A stretch of 64,000 nt of DNA from positions 35,161-99,160 of the forward strand of contig JAREIK010003009.1 in the NCBI GenBank assembly GCA_029783825.1, in the 5' to 3' direction. Under the pieces are notes generated by a model, which saw only the letters and a list, made by a program, of their open reading frames with translations, ran no database searches and had not been told where the DNA came from. The stretch is from Sapria himalayana (Eukaryota > Streptophyta > Magnoliopsida > Malpighiales > Rafflesiaceae). Shown here in pieces: positions 49,370-62,995 of this stretch. Numbering within the stretch: position 1 is the first letter of the stretch; each line of letters opens with the position of its first letter. A program made the position numbers and the translations under genes.

Positions 49370-49690
49370 GTATGTAGGTAGCTCGGTATGTAGGTAATTA
49401 GTTAGAAATATAAAGATATAGAAAGATAAAGTTATATGGGTAAAGAGGTAGAGAGATAGTGAGAAAAACAGATAGAGAGATAGAGAAATAAAGAAATATA
49501 AAGATATATTGTTATATAGATAAAGATATAACGATATAAAGGGATATAGATAAAGATAGATATACTAATAGATAGATAGACAAAAAAATTAATAGATAAA
49601 AAGACAAATAGGTAGGTAGATAGACCAACAGACTAATAGAATAATAGACTGACAGACTAATAGACTAAAAAACTGATTGACTGATAGATA
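49370..49690 (+). repeat. Higher-order segment 1 in the GATA array
   Basis: In order: a GGTA-rich part with TATGTAGGTA (49370-49400), a GAGA-rich part (49437-49510), GATA sequence, then ACAGACTAATAGA and GACTGACAGACTAA (49625-49690). Confidence 0.7.
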
Positions 49691-50889
49691 GATAGACAAA
49701 CAAAAAGATAGATTAATAAATACACATATAGATAGATAGACAGATAGACAAATAGATAGATAGACAAATAAATAGATATATAGATAGAAAAATAGATAGA
49801 AAGAAAATTAGATAGACACATAGATAAGCAGATAGATACATGATAGATAGTTAGATAGATAAGTAGATAAACATAAATACAAAAAGATAGATAGAGAAAT
49901 AGAAAGAAAGATAAATAGATACATAGAAAAATATATACATCTAGTCAAATAGACTAATAGATAGAAAGACATATAGATAGATATAAAGATAGAAAGCTAC
50001 TCATTTATATAGATAGATAGATATATATACATATATATAGATAGACATATATAAAGAGAGACAGAAATACAAATAGACATATAGATAGATAGACATGTAG
50101 ATTGATAGAAAGATTGAAAAATAAATAAATAGACAGATAGATAAATAGATAGATAGATAGGTAGACATATAGGCACATAGATATAGACAAATATAGAGTT
50201 AGACTAATATAAAAATAGATAGTTTGATTGCTAGACACTTAGACATAGATAAATAGATAAAATAAAGATTTATAGATAGATAGAAAATTAGATAGATATA
50301 CAGTTAGACAAGTAGATAAATAGATATTTAAAAAATTATACATATAGATAGTTAGACAGGTAGACATACAGATAAATAGACAGTTAGACAGCTAGATAGA
50401 TAGATAGATAAATAGATAGAAAGATTGACAGACAGATAGATATACAGATAGACATATCAATAAATAGACAAATAGACCTTTAGACAAACAGATATATAGA
50501 CAGATAGAAAGGTTGATAGACATATAGATAGATAGATAGATAGATAGAAAGATAGATAGATAGATAGATAAATAGATAGACATATAGACATATAGATGGA
50601 TAGACATATAGATATAAAGATAAACAGAAAAATAGATAAATAGATAGATAGATAGATAGATATACATATATTTGATAGATAGTCAGATAGACATATAGAT
50701 TGATCAATAGATAGTCAGATAGATATATAAAAAGATTTGGAGATGTAGAGATAAAGAGATAGACAGAAATACATATAAGAGACAAATAGATAGACAAAGA
50801 GAAAAAGAGACTTATAGACACATCGACAAATAGAGAGATAGACAAATTGACAAATAGATAGGTTGACAAATAAATAAATAGACACATAG

Positions 50890-51275
50890 CTAGGTAGGTA
50901 TGTATGTAGGTAGGCAGGTAAGCAAGTAGAGAGAACGAGATATAGAGATAGATGGAAAGAGAAGTAGAAAAAAGAAAGGGAGATAGAGATATATGGAGAT
51001 AGAGGAATAGAGAGAGAGAGATAAAGATATAAAGATAAATAGATAGAGAGATAGAGAAATAGAAACATAGAGAGATAGAGAAATATAGTGATAAAAATAT
51101 AGATAGATAATGAAAGAAAGTTATATAGAGATAGAGTTAGAAAGATAGAGAGTTAGAAAGATAGAGAGATAGAGAGATAGATAGATTGAGTGATTGACAA
51201 ATAGAAAGATAGAGAAAAATATATTTAGATTGACTGATAGACTGAGAGACTAACAAACTGACAGACTAATATAAA
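50890..51275 (+). repeat. Higher-order segment 2 in the GATA array
   Basis: GCTAGGTAGGTATGTATGTA (50889-50930), then GAGA-rich sequence (50928-51190), then TTGACTGATAGACTGAGAGA and ACTGACAGACTAA (51225-51275). The order is the same as in segment 1. Confidence 0.75.
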
Positions 51276-51496
51276 GATAAATAGACAGAAAGATAGATAA
51301 ACTGATATAGAGACATAGACAGACAGAAAGAAAGATAAATTGAGAGACTAGTAGATACACAAATATATAGATAGATAGATAGACAGACAAATAGATAGAT
51401 ATATTTATATAGAGATGGACTGATAAATAGATAAAATGATAGAAAGATAGAAAGATAGATAAATAGATAGATTAAAATATAAAGAGATAGACTAAT

Positions 51497-51544
<48 letters not shown>

Positions 51545-53147
51545 ACAAATATACATTTAGATAGATAGATAGATTTACATATAGATAGATAGGTAGATAA
51601 AAATATAGAATGATAGACAAATAGGTATTTAGGAAAATAAGCATATTGACAAATAAATAGACAGATAGAGTTATATAGTTAGATGGATAGATAGATATAT
51701 AGAGACATATATTTATAGATTGATAGATACATAGATAGATAGATATGAAGATAAACACAAAAATAAATAGATAGATAAACAAATAAAAAGATAAATAGAT
51801 ACACAAATACATAGTTAGATGAATAATTAGATAGATAGATAGATATATATATAGACAGAGAGATAGATAAATAGATAGATAGATATATAGATATAAGATA
51901 GATAAATAGATTAATAAAAAAATAAATGGACAAAAATGGTAAATAAATAATAAATAGATAAATAGATTAACAGATAGTCAAATAGTAGATAGACAAATAG
52001 CTGGAAATACACATAGATTGATAAATAGTTTGATAGACAGGTAGATAAACATATTTACAAGTACATACATAGACAAATAGAAAGATAAATAGATAAACAA
52101 AAATATATAGATATATAGATAGTCTAATAGACAAATATACAAATAGTTAGATATACAAATAGATATATTGAAAGAAATGTTGTTATATAGATAGACATAT
52201 AGATAGATATACAGATTGACATATAGATAGCTAAATTGATATACAGATGACATATATACAGATAGATAGATAGATACAAAGATAAATAAATAGATAAATT
52301 AAAAAAAATAGTCTAATAGATATATAAATAGATTAATTAACCGAGAGACAGATAGATATATACAAAAAAATAGATATTGATAGATAAATAAATAGATATA
52401 TTGATTGGCAGACACATAAACACAGACAAATAGACATATAGACAGATAAATAGATTTATAGATAGATAGATAGATAGACATATAGATAGGCAAAAAGATA
52501 GATAGACATATTGAAAGATAGAAAAATAGATAGATTGATAAATAGATAGAAATGTAGAAAGACACTTAGATAGATAGACAAATAGACAAATAGATAGATA
52601 GACATATAGATAATTAGACAGACAGACAGATAGATATATAAACAGATATATAGATAAACATATTAATAGATAGATAGATACAAAAATAGTCAAAATATAG
52701 AGAGAAAGATAGATAAATAGATAGATTGATTGACAGATAGAGAGATGGATAGATAAATAAATAGATATATAATAGGCAGATATAAAATAGATAGATAAAT
52801 AGATAAAAAGATTGATTGATTGATTGACACATAGGTATATAGTAAGATAGATAGATAGATAGATAGATATATAGACAGACAGACATACAGATAGATAGAT
52901 ATATAGACAGACAGACAGATAGATAGATAGATAGACTAATAGATAGATAGATAGACATATAGATAGATAGTCATAAAGATAGATAGATTATTAGATAGTT
53001 AGATTAAGAGATAGAGAGATAGTCAAATAGACATAAATATAGATAGAGAGACAGAGAAACAGATAGTGAGAAATATAGATAGACAGAGAGATAAATAGAT
53101 AGATATGAAGGTAGATGATAGATAGATTGATTGATAGATAACAAGCT

Positions 53148-53912
53148 AGGTAGGTAGTTAGTTAGGTAAAGAGAATGAGAGATAGAGAGATAAAGATATA
53201 GAAACAAAGATATATTGAGATTTAAAGATTTAGAGATATAGAGGAAGATAGAGAGATAGAGAGATAGTACATAGATAGAAAGATAGAAAAAGAGATAGAG
53301 AGATACAAAGAGATAGAAAGAAAAAGAAATAGATAGATAAGGATAGAAAGAGATAGAGTAATTGAAAGATAGAAAGATATGGAGTTAAGAGATAGAGAGA
53401 TAGAGATAAAGAGAGATAGATAGAGAAAGAGATAGAGAGATATAGAGATAGAGAGATAGATAGAGAGATATAGAGATATAGAGATAGTGAGATAAAGATA
53501 CATATAGATAGAGAGATAGAAAGATAGATAGAAAGAGAGATGCATAGGTAGAAAGATAGACAGATAGATGAATAAACATATAGACAAATAGATAGATAGA
53601 TAGTTAGTCTGAATAACTAACTCACTGACTGACTGAGTTATAGACGGGCATACTAATAGATTTGCTGACTTATAGACTAATAGACTGACAAATTAATAGG
53701 CTAACATACTGAATACAAATAGATAGACTAACAAATATTCTAATAAACAGATAGACAAATAGAATAATAGAAAGAAATGTTGATAAACAAATAGAAAAAC
53801 AAATAGATAGATAGGCAGATAGACAGATAGATAGTCAGGTATACAAAAAGGCAAGCAGACAAATAGTCAAGAACACAGGCAGTCAAGCATATAGATTGTC
53901 AGGAAAAAAGAT
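53148..53912 (+). repeat. Higher-order segment 3 in the GATA array
   Basis: CTAGGTAGGTAGTTAGTTAG (53146-53168), a long GAGA-rich part (53166-53545), GATA, then CACTGACTGACTGAG and GACTAATAGACTGAC (53605-53720), and finally AGTCAGGTATAC, CAAATAGTCAAG and GATTGTCAGG (53832-53912). Confidence 0.75.
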
Positions 53913-54391
53913 AGATAGACAAACAAAAAAATTGAATTATAGATAGTCAAGAAAATATAAAGAGATAATAAGTTAAATAGATAGATTGATATATAGCACA
54001 CAAATAGAAAGATAGATAAATAGGCTGATAGATAGATAGATAGACAAATAGATAGATACTCAAATAGACAAATAGATAGATACATAGTTATATAGACAGA
54101 CAAACAGATAGATAGATAGATAAACAAATAGATAGATTGACAGATAAAAAATATACAGATAGATAGATAGACAGATAGATAGATAGACATATAGATAAAT
54201 AGACAGATAGTCAAATAGACAGATAGATAGTTAGTTAGATAAATAGATTAAAAGATAGAAAGATAGAAGGATAGATAGAAATACAGACATAGAGATAGAG
54301 GATAGATAGAGAGACATGAAGAGTGATAAATAGAGAGACAAAAAGAAAGAAAGATAGATATATAGGTATATAGGTCGATAGAGAGATAGAT

Positions 54392-55290
54392 AGATAGGTA
54401 GGTATTTGGATAAGTACGTAGGTAGGTAGGTAGGTATAAAGATTGATAGATAGTGAAGTCATAAGATTGAGAGAAAATGAGATAGAGATATAAAGAAATT
54501 GAGAGATTAAGAGGTTAAGAGATTGAGAGATTGAGAGATAGACAAGGAGATGGATAGATAAAGAGATAGAGAGAGAGAGATATATATATATATATAGAAA
54601 TAGAGATAGAGAGATAGAAATATAAAGTGATAGATAGATAGCGGCATAAAGAAAGAGAAATATATAGATAAAGAGAAATGGAGATAAAGAGATTGAGAGA
54701 TTGAGAGATAGATAGATAGATAGATAGATATAGATATAGATAGATAGTGAGATAAAGAGATATAAAGATAGAGATATAAAGAGATAGATAGATAGTCGGA
54801 TAAAAAGATATAGAGATGGAATGATAGAGAGATAGAGAGATATAGAGATAGAGAAATATAGAGATAGAAAGATGAACATATAGATGAATAAATAGATAGA
54901 CACATCGATAGATAGATAGATAGATAGATAGACACACTAAATAACTAATTGACTAATTAACTGATAGACAGACTAATTAATTGACTGACTAGTAGACTGA
55001 CAAACTAATAGACTAACAGACTAAATGACTAATAGACTAGCTAACAAACAGATTAATAGACTGAAAAATAGACATATAGACTAATACACAGACTAATATA
55101 CAGACAAAAAGATAGATAGAAAGATAGACAAACAGACACACAGAAAGATTGACTAACAGATAGACAAATAGATAGATCAACAACAAGCAGATAGATAGTT
55201 AGGTAGACAAATAGTCAGGCAGACAAATAGTCAGGTAGACAAATAGTCAGGCAGACAAATAGTCAGAAAGATAGATTGTCAAGCATACAT
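54392..55290 (+). repeat. Higher-order segment 4 in the GATA array
   Basis: GATAGGTAGGTATTTGG and GTAGGTAGGTAGGTA (54392-54436), GAGA-rich (54470-54880), GATA, then GACTAATTGACT-like and GACTGACTAGTAGACTGA (54930-55100), then three or four AGTCAGGCAGACAAAT words (55198-55290). Confidence 0.78.
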
Positions 55291-55854
55291 ATAGTCAAGT
55301 AGAAAGATAGAAAGATAAACAAACAAATGGATAGACAAAGACTAACTGATAGATAGATTGACTCTCCTACTAACTGATAGATAGGTAGATAGAAACATAG
55401 AAAGATAGATTCACAAACAAATAGGCTTATAGAAAAATAGATAGACTGACATATAGATAGATAGATAGTATAGATAGATAGTATAGATATATATATATAT
55501 ATATGTATGTATGTATGTATGTAAAATTAAATTAATTTAAGCCAAATTGATAGACAAATAGAAAGATAGATTGTAGACAAATAGATAGACATATAGATAG
55601 ATAGATAATTAGATAGATAGGCAGAAAAATAAATAGATATATTTATAAAAAGATAGAGAGATACACAGACAAATAGACATACATATAGGATGACAAATAG
55701 ACAAATAATCAAATTGATAGATAGATAGATATACATAAATATATACAGAGAGATAGAGATAAAAAGATAGACAGAGAGATAAAGAAATAGATAGATAGAT
55801 AGTAGGTATACTAATAGATAGGTTGACAAATTGATAGATAGATAGATAGATAGC

Positions 55855-56115
55855 AAGGTAGGTAGGTATCTAGGTAGGTACGTAAGTAGGTAAAAAGATA
55901 AAGAGATAGGGAAAAATAGATTTTAGATATAGATAAAGAGATATATAGACAGAGAGAGAAATAGATAGAAAGATTGAGGGAAAGATAGATAGACATATAC
56001 AAAAATAGACAGACAAAAAGATAGACAGAATGAAAGATAGATAGATAGACTGATAGACTGGCACTCTAATAAACTAATAGACATGCAAACTAATAGACTA
56101 ACAGACTGACATACT
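55855..56115 (+). repeat. Higher-order segment 5 in the GATA array
   Basis: AAGGTAGGTAGGTATCTAGG and TAGGTACGTAAGTAGG (55855-55892), a short GAGA-rich part (55895-55985), then GACTGATAGACTGGC and AATAGACTAACAGACTGAC (56047-56115). It is a compact version of the same order. Confidence 0.72.
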
Positions 56116-58215
56116 AACATACTGATAGGCAGATAGATAGACATACAAACATATAACACAGATAGATAGAAACACAAATAGACAGTTAGATAGATAGACA
56201 GATATATAGATAGATAGACATTTAGATAGATAGACAAAAAGATAAACAGATAATACAAATAGAAGATTTCCAAATAGATAGATAGAGAGATTAAGAGATA
56301 GAGAGATTAACATATAGAAATATAGATAGATAAATAGATATATATATATAGAAAGATAGATACAAAATAGATAGATAAATAGGCATATAGATAGATAGAT
56401 AGATAAATAGATTAATAAATAGACAAAATAGATCGATAGACAAATTGATAGATAGACAAATAAAAATATAGAAAGAAAGATACATACATATTTAGGTAGA
56501 TAAGCAGATAGACAAATAGATAGATAGATAGACAAAAATGCAGATATACAGATATAGATATAAATAGATAGGTATATAGATAGATAAAGAGATAGAAAGA
56601 TTGACATATAGAGTTTTATATTTAAATAGATAGATAGACTAATAGATAGAAACACAGATAGATAGTTAGACATAAATGAATTTATAAAGTTTGATAGTTA
56701 GATAGATAGACAAATAGAAATATATACAAATACATAGATTTATAAATTGATAGGTTGACAAATACATAGATACACAGAAAGATAGATAGATATATAGATA
56801 GTTAAGAAGATACACAAAAAGATAGATAGATAGATAGATAGATAGACAAATAAATAGATAGATAGGTACATAAATAAACAAATGCATAGATAGATAGATA
56901 AATAGATAGACATATAGACAGATAGACATATTGACAAATAGGAATATAGATATATCAATAGATAGATAGATAGATAGATTGAAAAATAGACAGATATACA
57001 GATAGGTAGATACATAAATAGATAGATAGATAGATAGACAGGTAGATAGATAAATAGATAGAAAGATATATTGATTGACACATAAATAGACAAATGGATT
57101 GACAAAATGATAGGTAAACAAATGACAGATAGATAGATATAAAGATAGTCAAATATTAGAAAGATAGATAGCCAGTTAAACACATAGATAGATAGATAGA
57201 TAGATAGATAAACATATATACAAATAGACAGAAAAAAAATAGATAGATAAATAGATAGATTGTAAAAAATATATAGATACATAGATAGACAAATATATAG
57301 ATAGAAATATAGATAGATAAAAAGATAGATAAATGAAAGATATATAGATAGACATACAGACATATATATCGATATATAGATAGACATATAGATAGATATT
57401 GAGATATATAGATAGGCATATATACAGATAGACATATAGATAAAAATAAAGATAGATAAATAGATAAATAAAAAAATATACAAATATAAAGATATATAGA
57501 TAGAAAAATAGATATATAGACAAATATATAGTTTAATAAATAGACAGAAAGTCATATAGATTGATAGACAAATAAACACATAAACTCATACACAGATAAA
57601 TAGATTTATAGATAGTGAGACTTATAGACAGATAGAAAGATAGTTAAATAGACAGATTGACAAATATATAATTAGATACATAGATAGATAGATAAAATGA
57701 TATATTAATATACAGATAGACATAAAGATAGAAAGACAGATAGACAAATAGACAAATAAACACATAGATAAATAAATATATAGACAGACAATAAGATATA
57801 TAGATAAATAGATGGACAGGATTAGAGATAGATAATAGATAGATAGATAGATAAATAGGCTGAAAGATAGATAAATAAATAAATAGATAGATATATAGAT
57901 AGATAGATAGACTCATAGACAAATAGATAGATAGATAGTTAGAAAGATAAATAGATAGATTGATAGATAGATAGATAGATATACATATAGATAAATAGAT
58001 AGATAAACATATAAGTATATAGATAGATAGACTTGTAGTTAGAGAGATAGATAGAGAGATAGACAAATATAAAGAAATACAATTAGAGAGTTAGAAAGAT
58101 AGATAGAGAGATAGTTAGAGAGAAAGAGAGACAAACAAAGAGATAGAGAGACACAAAGATATATAAATAGAAAGACAAATAGATAAATAGAAAGAAAGAC
58201 AAATAGACAGATAGA

Positions 58216-58320
58216 TATGTAGGTAGACATATATATAGATACACATACAACTAGGTAGGTAGCTAGGTAGATAGGTATGTTCTTAGATAGTGAGATAAAA
58301 ATTTAGAGTGGTAGAGAGAT

Positions 58321-58391
<71 letters not shown>

Positions 58392-59110
58392 TAAATAGAT
58401 AAGAAATAATGATATAAATATATATAGAGATAGAAAGATATAAAAATAAAGAGATTAAGAGCTAAAGAGATACGAAGATAGAGAGATAAATAGATAAGAA
58501 ATAAAAATATAAAGATATATAGAGATAGAAAGATATAGAAATAGAGAGCTATAGAGCTAGAGTGATATGGAGATAGAGGGAAAGCGAGATAGAAAGATAG
58601 AAAGATAAAGAAATAGATAGATAGAGAGTAAAAGAGATAGAGACAGTGATATTGCAAGATAAAGATATATAAAAATATAGTGATAGCGAAATAGAAAGAT
58701 ATAGAGATAGAAAGATAGAAAGATAGATAAAGATATATAGATATTGAAAGATAGAGAGATAGATAAATACACAGATAGACACATAGACAGATAAACATAT
58801 AGACAGACTAAATGATTGTCAAACTGATAGACTAACATACTGACATACTAACATATAGACATAAAAATAGACTGATAGACTATTAGACTAACGCATTAAT
58901 AAACTATCATATAGACATACTAACATATAACATACTGACATACTGACTAATAGATATACTAACAGATAGATAGACAAAGAGACAAATAGAAAGATAGATA
59001 AAAAGATAGGCAAATAGATAATAGATAGATAGAGAGTTACTCATATAGACAAATATACAGACAATTAGTCAGGCAGACAAAAAGTCAAGAAGACTGATAG
59101 TTAGGTAGGT
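58216..59110 (+). repeat. Higher-order segment 6 in the GATA array
   Basis: CTAGGTAGGTAGCTAGGTAG (58250-58280), GAGA-rich (58300-58770, with a pure GAGA run next to an (AT)n run), then GATAGACTAACATACTGACA (58800-58960), then TTAGTCAGGCAGAC and AAAGTCAAGAAGACTGA (59058-59110). Confidence 0.77.
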
Positions 59111-60776
59111 AGATAGTCACGTATACTGAAAGTTCGGCAGATTGAAAGATAGATAGACGGATAGAAGGACAGATAGATAGACATAATGACTGATTGATAG
59201 ACAGCTAGACAGATAGACATACCGACTGACAAACATATGGACAGACAAACAAACTGACCTATATATAGATAGATAAATAGATAGACATACATACAAATAC
59301 ATAAATACATAGACAGACAGACAAACATATAGACAAATAAACAAATAGACAAATAGAAAGTTAGATAGATAGATAGATATATAGACAAATATTTAGATAA
59401 ATAGATAAATAGATAGACAGGCATATAGCTAGACAAATAGATAGTCAAAAAGTTAGACAAATTGATAGTCAGATAGATAGACAAATAGATAGATAGATAA
59501 ACAAAAAGTCAGATTGATAGAAATATAGATAGACTGATAGATTGATAGATTGATATATAGATTTATAGATAGATTGATAGACAGAGAATAGACATATTGA
59601 TACACAAAATTAAAGATAGGATGATAGATAGAGTGATAGTCAGATAGATAGATAGATTTATAGATAGATTGATAGACATATTTAAAGATAGATTGATAGA
59701 CAAATATATAGATATATCAATCGATAAATAGATAATTATATATATAGATAGATAGCTAGACAGACAGACAAATATAGAGATAAATAAATAGACAAATAGA
59801 AAGAAAAAAAGATAGATAGATAGACAGACATATAGATTGATTGATTTATATATAGATAGATAGATAGTTGGATACATAGTTTAATAGACATATTATCATA
59901 CATATAGATAGACAGATAGATTGACATAAAGATAGATAAATAGATAGAGAGATAGATATATAGAAAAATAGATAGATAGATTGCTATAGAGATATATAGA
60001 CAAATAGATAGACAGATATATAGACAAATAAATAGATACAAAGATATATGGATAGAAAAATAGATAGATAGATAGATATAAAGATATAAAAATAGATAAT
60101 ATATACATAGAAAGATTGATAGAATGATTCATAGATAGACAAATATCTAGATTATTAGATAGATTAATAGATATATCGATAGACAAATAGATAGACATCT
60201 AGATAGATAGATAGATAGATATATAGATATTTAGATAGACAAATAAATAGATAAATAGATAAATAGATAGATAGATATATTATGATAAGGATAGATAGAT
60301 AGATAAATAGAAAGAAAGATTGAAAGATAGGTAGATAGACAAATAGATAAAAAAATAGTAAGATAGAAAGATAGGGAATTAGATATATAGATATATAGAC
60401 AAATAGATAGATAGATAGGTAGACAAATAGATAGAAAGATTGATAGAAAGATAGGTAGACAGATAGATAAACAAATAGATAGATAGATAGATTATTAGAC
60501 AAATAGATAGATGAATAGATATACATATACATATATAGATAGATAGATTGATTGATTGATACATAGATAGATAGATAGATTGAAAGATAAATAGATAGAT
60601 GGATTTATAGAAATTTAGATTGGCATATATATTGACTGATAGATTGACTAATATATAGACAAATATATAGTTAAATAGATAGATAGATAGATAAACAGAT
60701 AGAAATACAAATAGATAAACAAATAGAATGGCATAAAGATAGTTAGATTGATATTTATTAATATATATATATATAT

Positions 60777-60816
<40 letters not shown>

Positions 60817-62540
60817 TGACTAATAGATAGATAGATAGAAATATTGATAGAAGATTGATGGAAAAATAAATAGATTCATAAACAAATAGATTGATTAATA
60901 AATAGAAAGATTGATTGATTGATTGATATATGTATATATATATATATATATACATATAGATTGATAAACAGATATATAGAGAGATAGATAGATGTATAAA
61001 TAGATAATTGATAGATAGATAGATATAAACATAAATAGATAAATAGAAAGATAGATTGAAAGATAGACTAAAAGGTAGATTGATATACAAATTGATAAAA
61101 TTATTGATAGACAGACAGACATATAGATATAAATATAGATTGATAAATAGATAGATAGACAGATAGATACATAGATAGATATAAAGAGAAATAAAAAATA
61201 GATAGAAAAATAGATAGATAGACAAATATATATAGACAAATAGATAGGTAGATAGATATACAAATATATAGATAGTTAGATCGATAGATAGATAGATAGA
61301 TAAATATAAAGATAGATAGATAGATAAAAAGTTTGACAAAAAGATAGATAGCTAGACAGACATCCAAATTGATAGATAGATAGATTGATAGATAAATGGT
61401 TATATAAAAAGATAGAAAGTTGGATAAACAAATTGATAGATATATTGATAGTCAGAGATAGATATATAGATAGATAGATATATTTTTATATATATAGACA
61501 CATAGATAGATAGATTATTAGATAAAAATATAGACAGATAGATGGACAAATAAATAGATATACTAATAGACAAATAAATAGATATACTAATAGACAAATA
61601 AATTGTTAGATATAAAGATAGATTGATAGATATATAGACATATAGATATATATATATATATAGAAAAAATAGATAGAGTGATAAATAGACAGATAGATAT
61701 ATATATATATATATATAAACATATAGATCGAAAAATAGAAAGACAAATAGGTAGAGAGATTGATAGACATATAGATGGATAGACAAATAGATAGATAAAT
61801 AGACAAATAGACAAATAGATAGATAGATAGGTTTACATATAGATAGATAGTTGGATAGATAGATTAATACATAGATTGAAAGAAAATTGTAAGACTAATT
61901 GATAAACAAATAGAAAGTGATATAAATAGATAGAGGGATAAATAGATATATAAATAGATAGATAGATATATAGATAGGTAGATATATAGACAAATAGATA
62001 GGCAAATAAATAGATAGAAAGATAGATAGAACGATTGATATATAAAGAGATAGATGGATAAATAGAAAGAAATAAATAGTTAGATAGACAAATAGAAAGA
62101 TAAAGAAATAAATAGACATATATATAGAGATATATATATATATATAGATAAAAAATAGATAAAAAAAAGATAGATAGATAGACTGATAGATAGACTGATA
62201 GATAGATAGATAGATACATAAAAATATAGATAGGGAAAAACTTTGAAAGATTGATAGAAAGATAGATTGAAAGATTGATTAATAGACAGATAGATAGTCA
62301 TATAAGATAGACAAATAGATAGAAAGATAGATAGTTAGATACATAAATAGAGAGATAAATAGAAAGATATACACGATAGATAAACAGGTAGATAGACTAA
62401 TAGATAGATAGTTAGATAGATAGATATATAGATAGAAAGATAGATAGAATGATAGATAGATAGATAAACAGATAAATAGATAAATAACTATATAGACATA
62501 TAAATAGAGAGATAGACAAATTAATAGACAAATAGATATA

Positions 62541-62691
62541 TATATATATATATATTTATCTACCTATAAATGAATTCACTGAACTAATCCTCCAATAATG
62601 TATATATATCCGCCAAATACCACACCATGATATAATACTTGGATACTATTTTTGTTTCCAAATTCCTCCTCAATATATAAATATTATATAT
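62541..62691. other. Edge of the array and start of AT-rich flank
   Basis: An (AT)n run (62535-62555) is followed by TTTATCTACC, a short stretch in TCTA orientation, and then non-repetitive sequence. Confidence 0.6.
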
Positions 62692-62889
62692 ACTTAGGAT
62701 TGCCAAATTTATATCTACAAAAATAGTATACATCAATATTCATGTGTATTTTATACATATCTAGTATACATACTTTGGTATGCCGACTTGATATCTACAA
62801 AAACATAATACATCAATATGCATGTGTATTTTATACATGACTAATATACATACTTAGGTATGCCGACTTGATATCTACAAAAAATATTC
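62692..62889 (+). repeat. 80-bp tandem repeat, about 2.4 copies
   Basis: Units start at 62692, 62772 and 62852 with ACTT(A/T)GG(A/T)T(A/T)GCC. Each contains ATATCTACAAAAA and CATGTGTATTTTATACAT. The third copy is partial and ends in ATATCTACAAAAAATATTC. Confidence 0.93.
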
Positions 62890-62927
62890 AAAATGAGTAA
62901 TGATTAAATTCAAAAATAAAATAAAAT

Positions 62928-62995
62928 TAAATATAATATAATATAATAAATAAAATAAATAAAATAAATAAAATAAATAAAATAAATAAAATAAT
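62928..62995 (+). repeat. (AAATA)n/(AATAAAATA)n microsatellite
   Basis: TATAATATAATA passes into about seven near-perfect AAATAAAATA steps. Confidence 0.93.

Larger units (their letters stand above)
48122..62540 (-). repeat. Degenerate (GATA)n array, block 4, opposite orientation to blocks 1-3
   Basis: The + strand now carries GATA and GACA, AATA and GAAA variants, so the TCTA strand is the minus strand. It is about 14.4 kb long, the largest block. All long reading frames are on the minus strand and read Ser-Ile-Tyr-Leu repeats, an artefact. Runs of (AT)n occur at about 48656-48678, 51500-51541, 58359-58390 and 60761-60812, and at the right edge. Unlike blocks 1-3 it contains recurring GAGA-rich, GGTA-rich and GACTGA-rich sub-domains in a fixed order, listed separately. 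Confidence 0.96.

Noticed and set aside
48253..62301. Many long Ser-Ile-Tyr-Leu frames on the minus strand
   Set aside because: Same artefact as in block 1, on the minus strand because the array is inverted.
48122..62540. CRISPR-like or rDNA spacer-like repetition
   Set aside because: Unit length is four bases with no spacers between conserved direct repeats, and the context is a plant nuclear transposon cluster.
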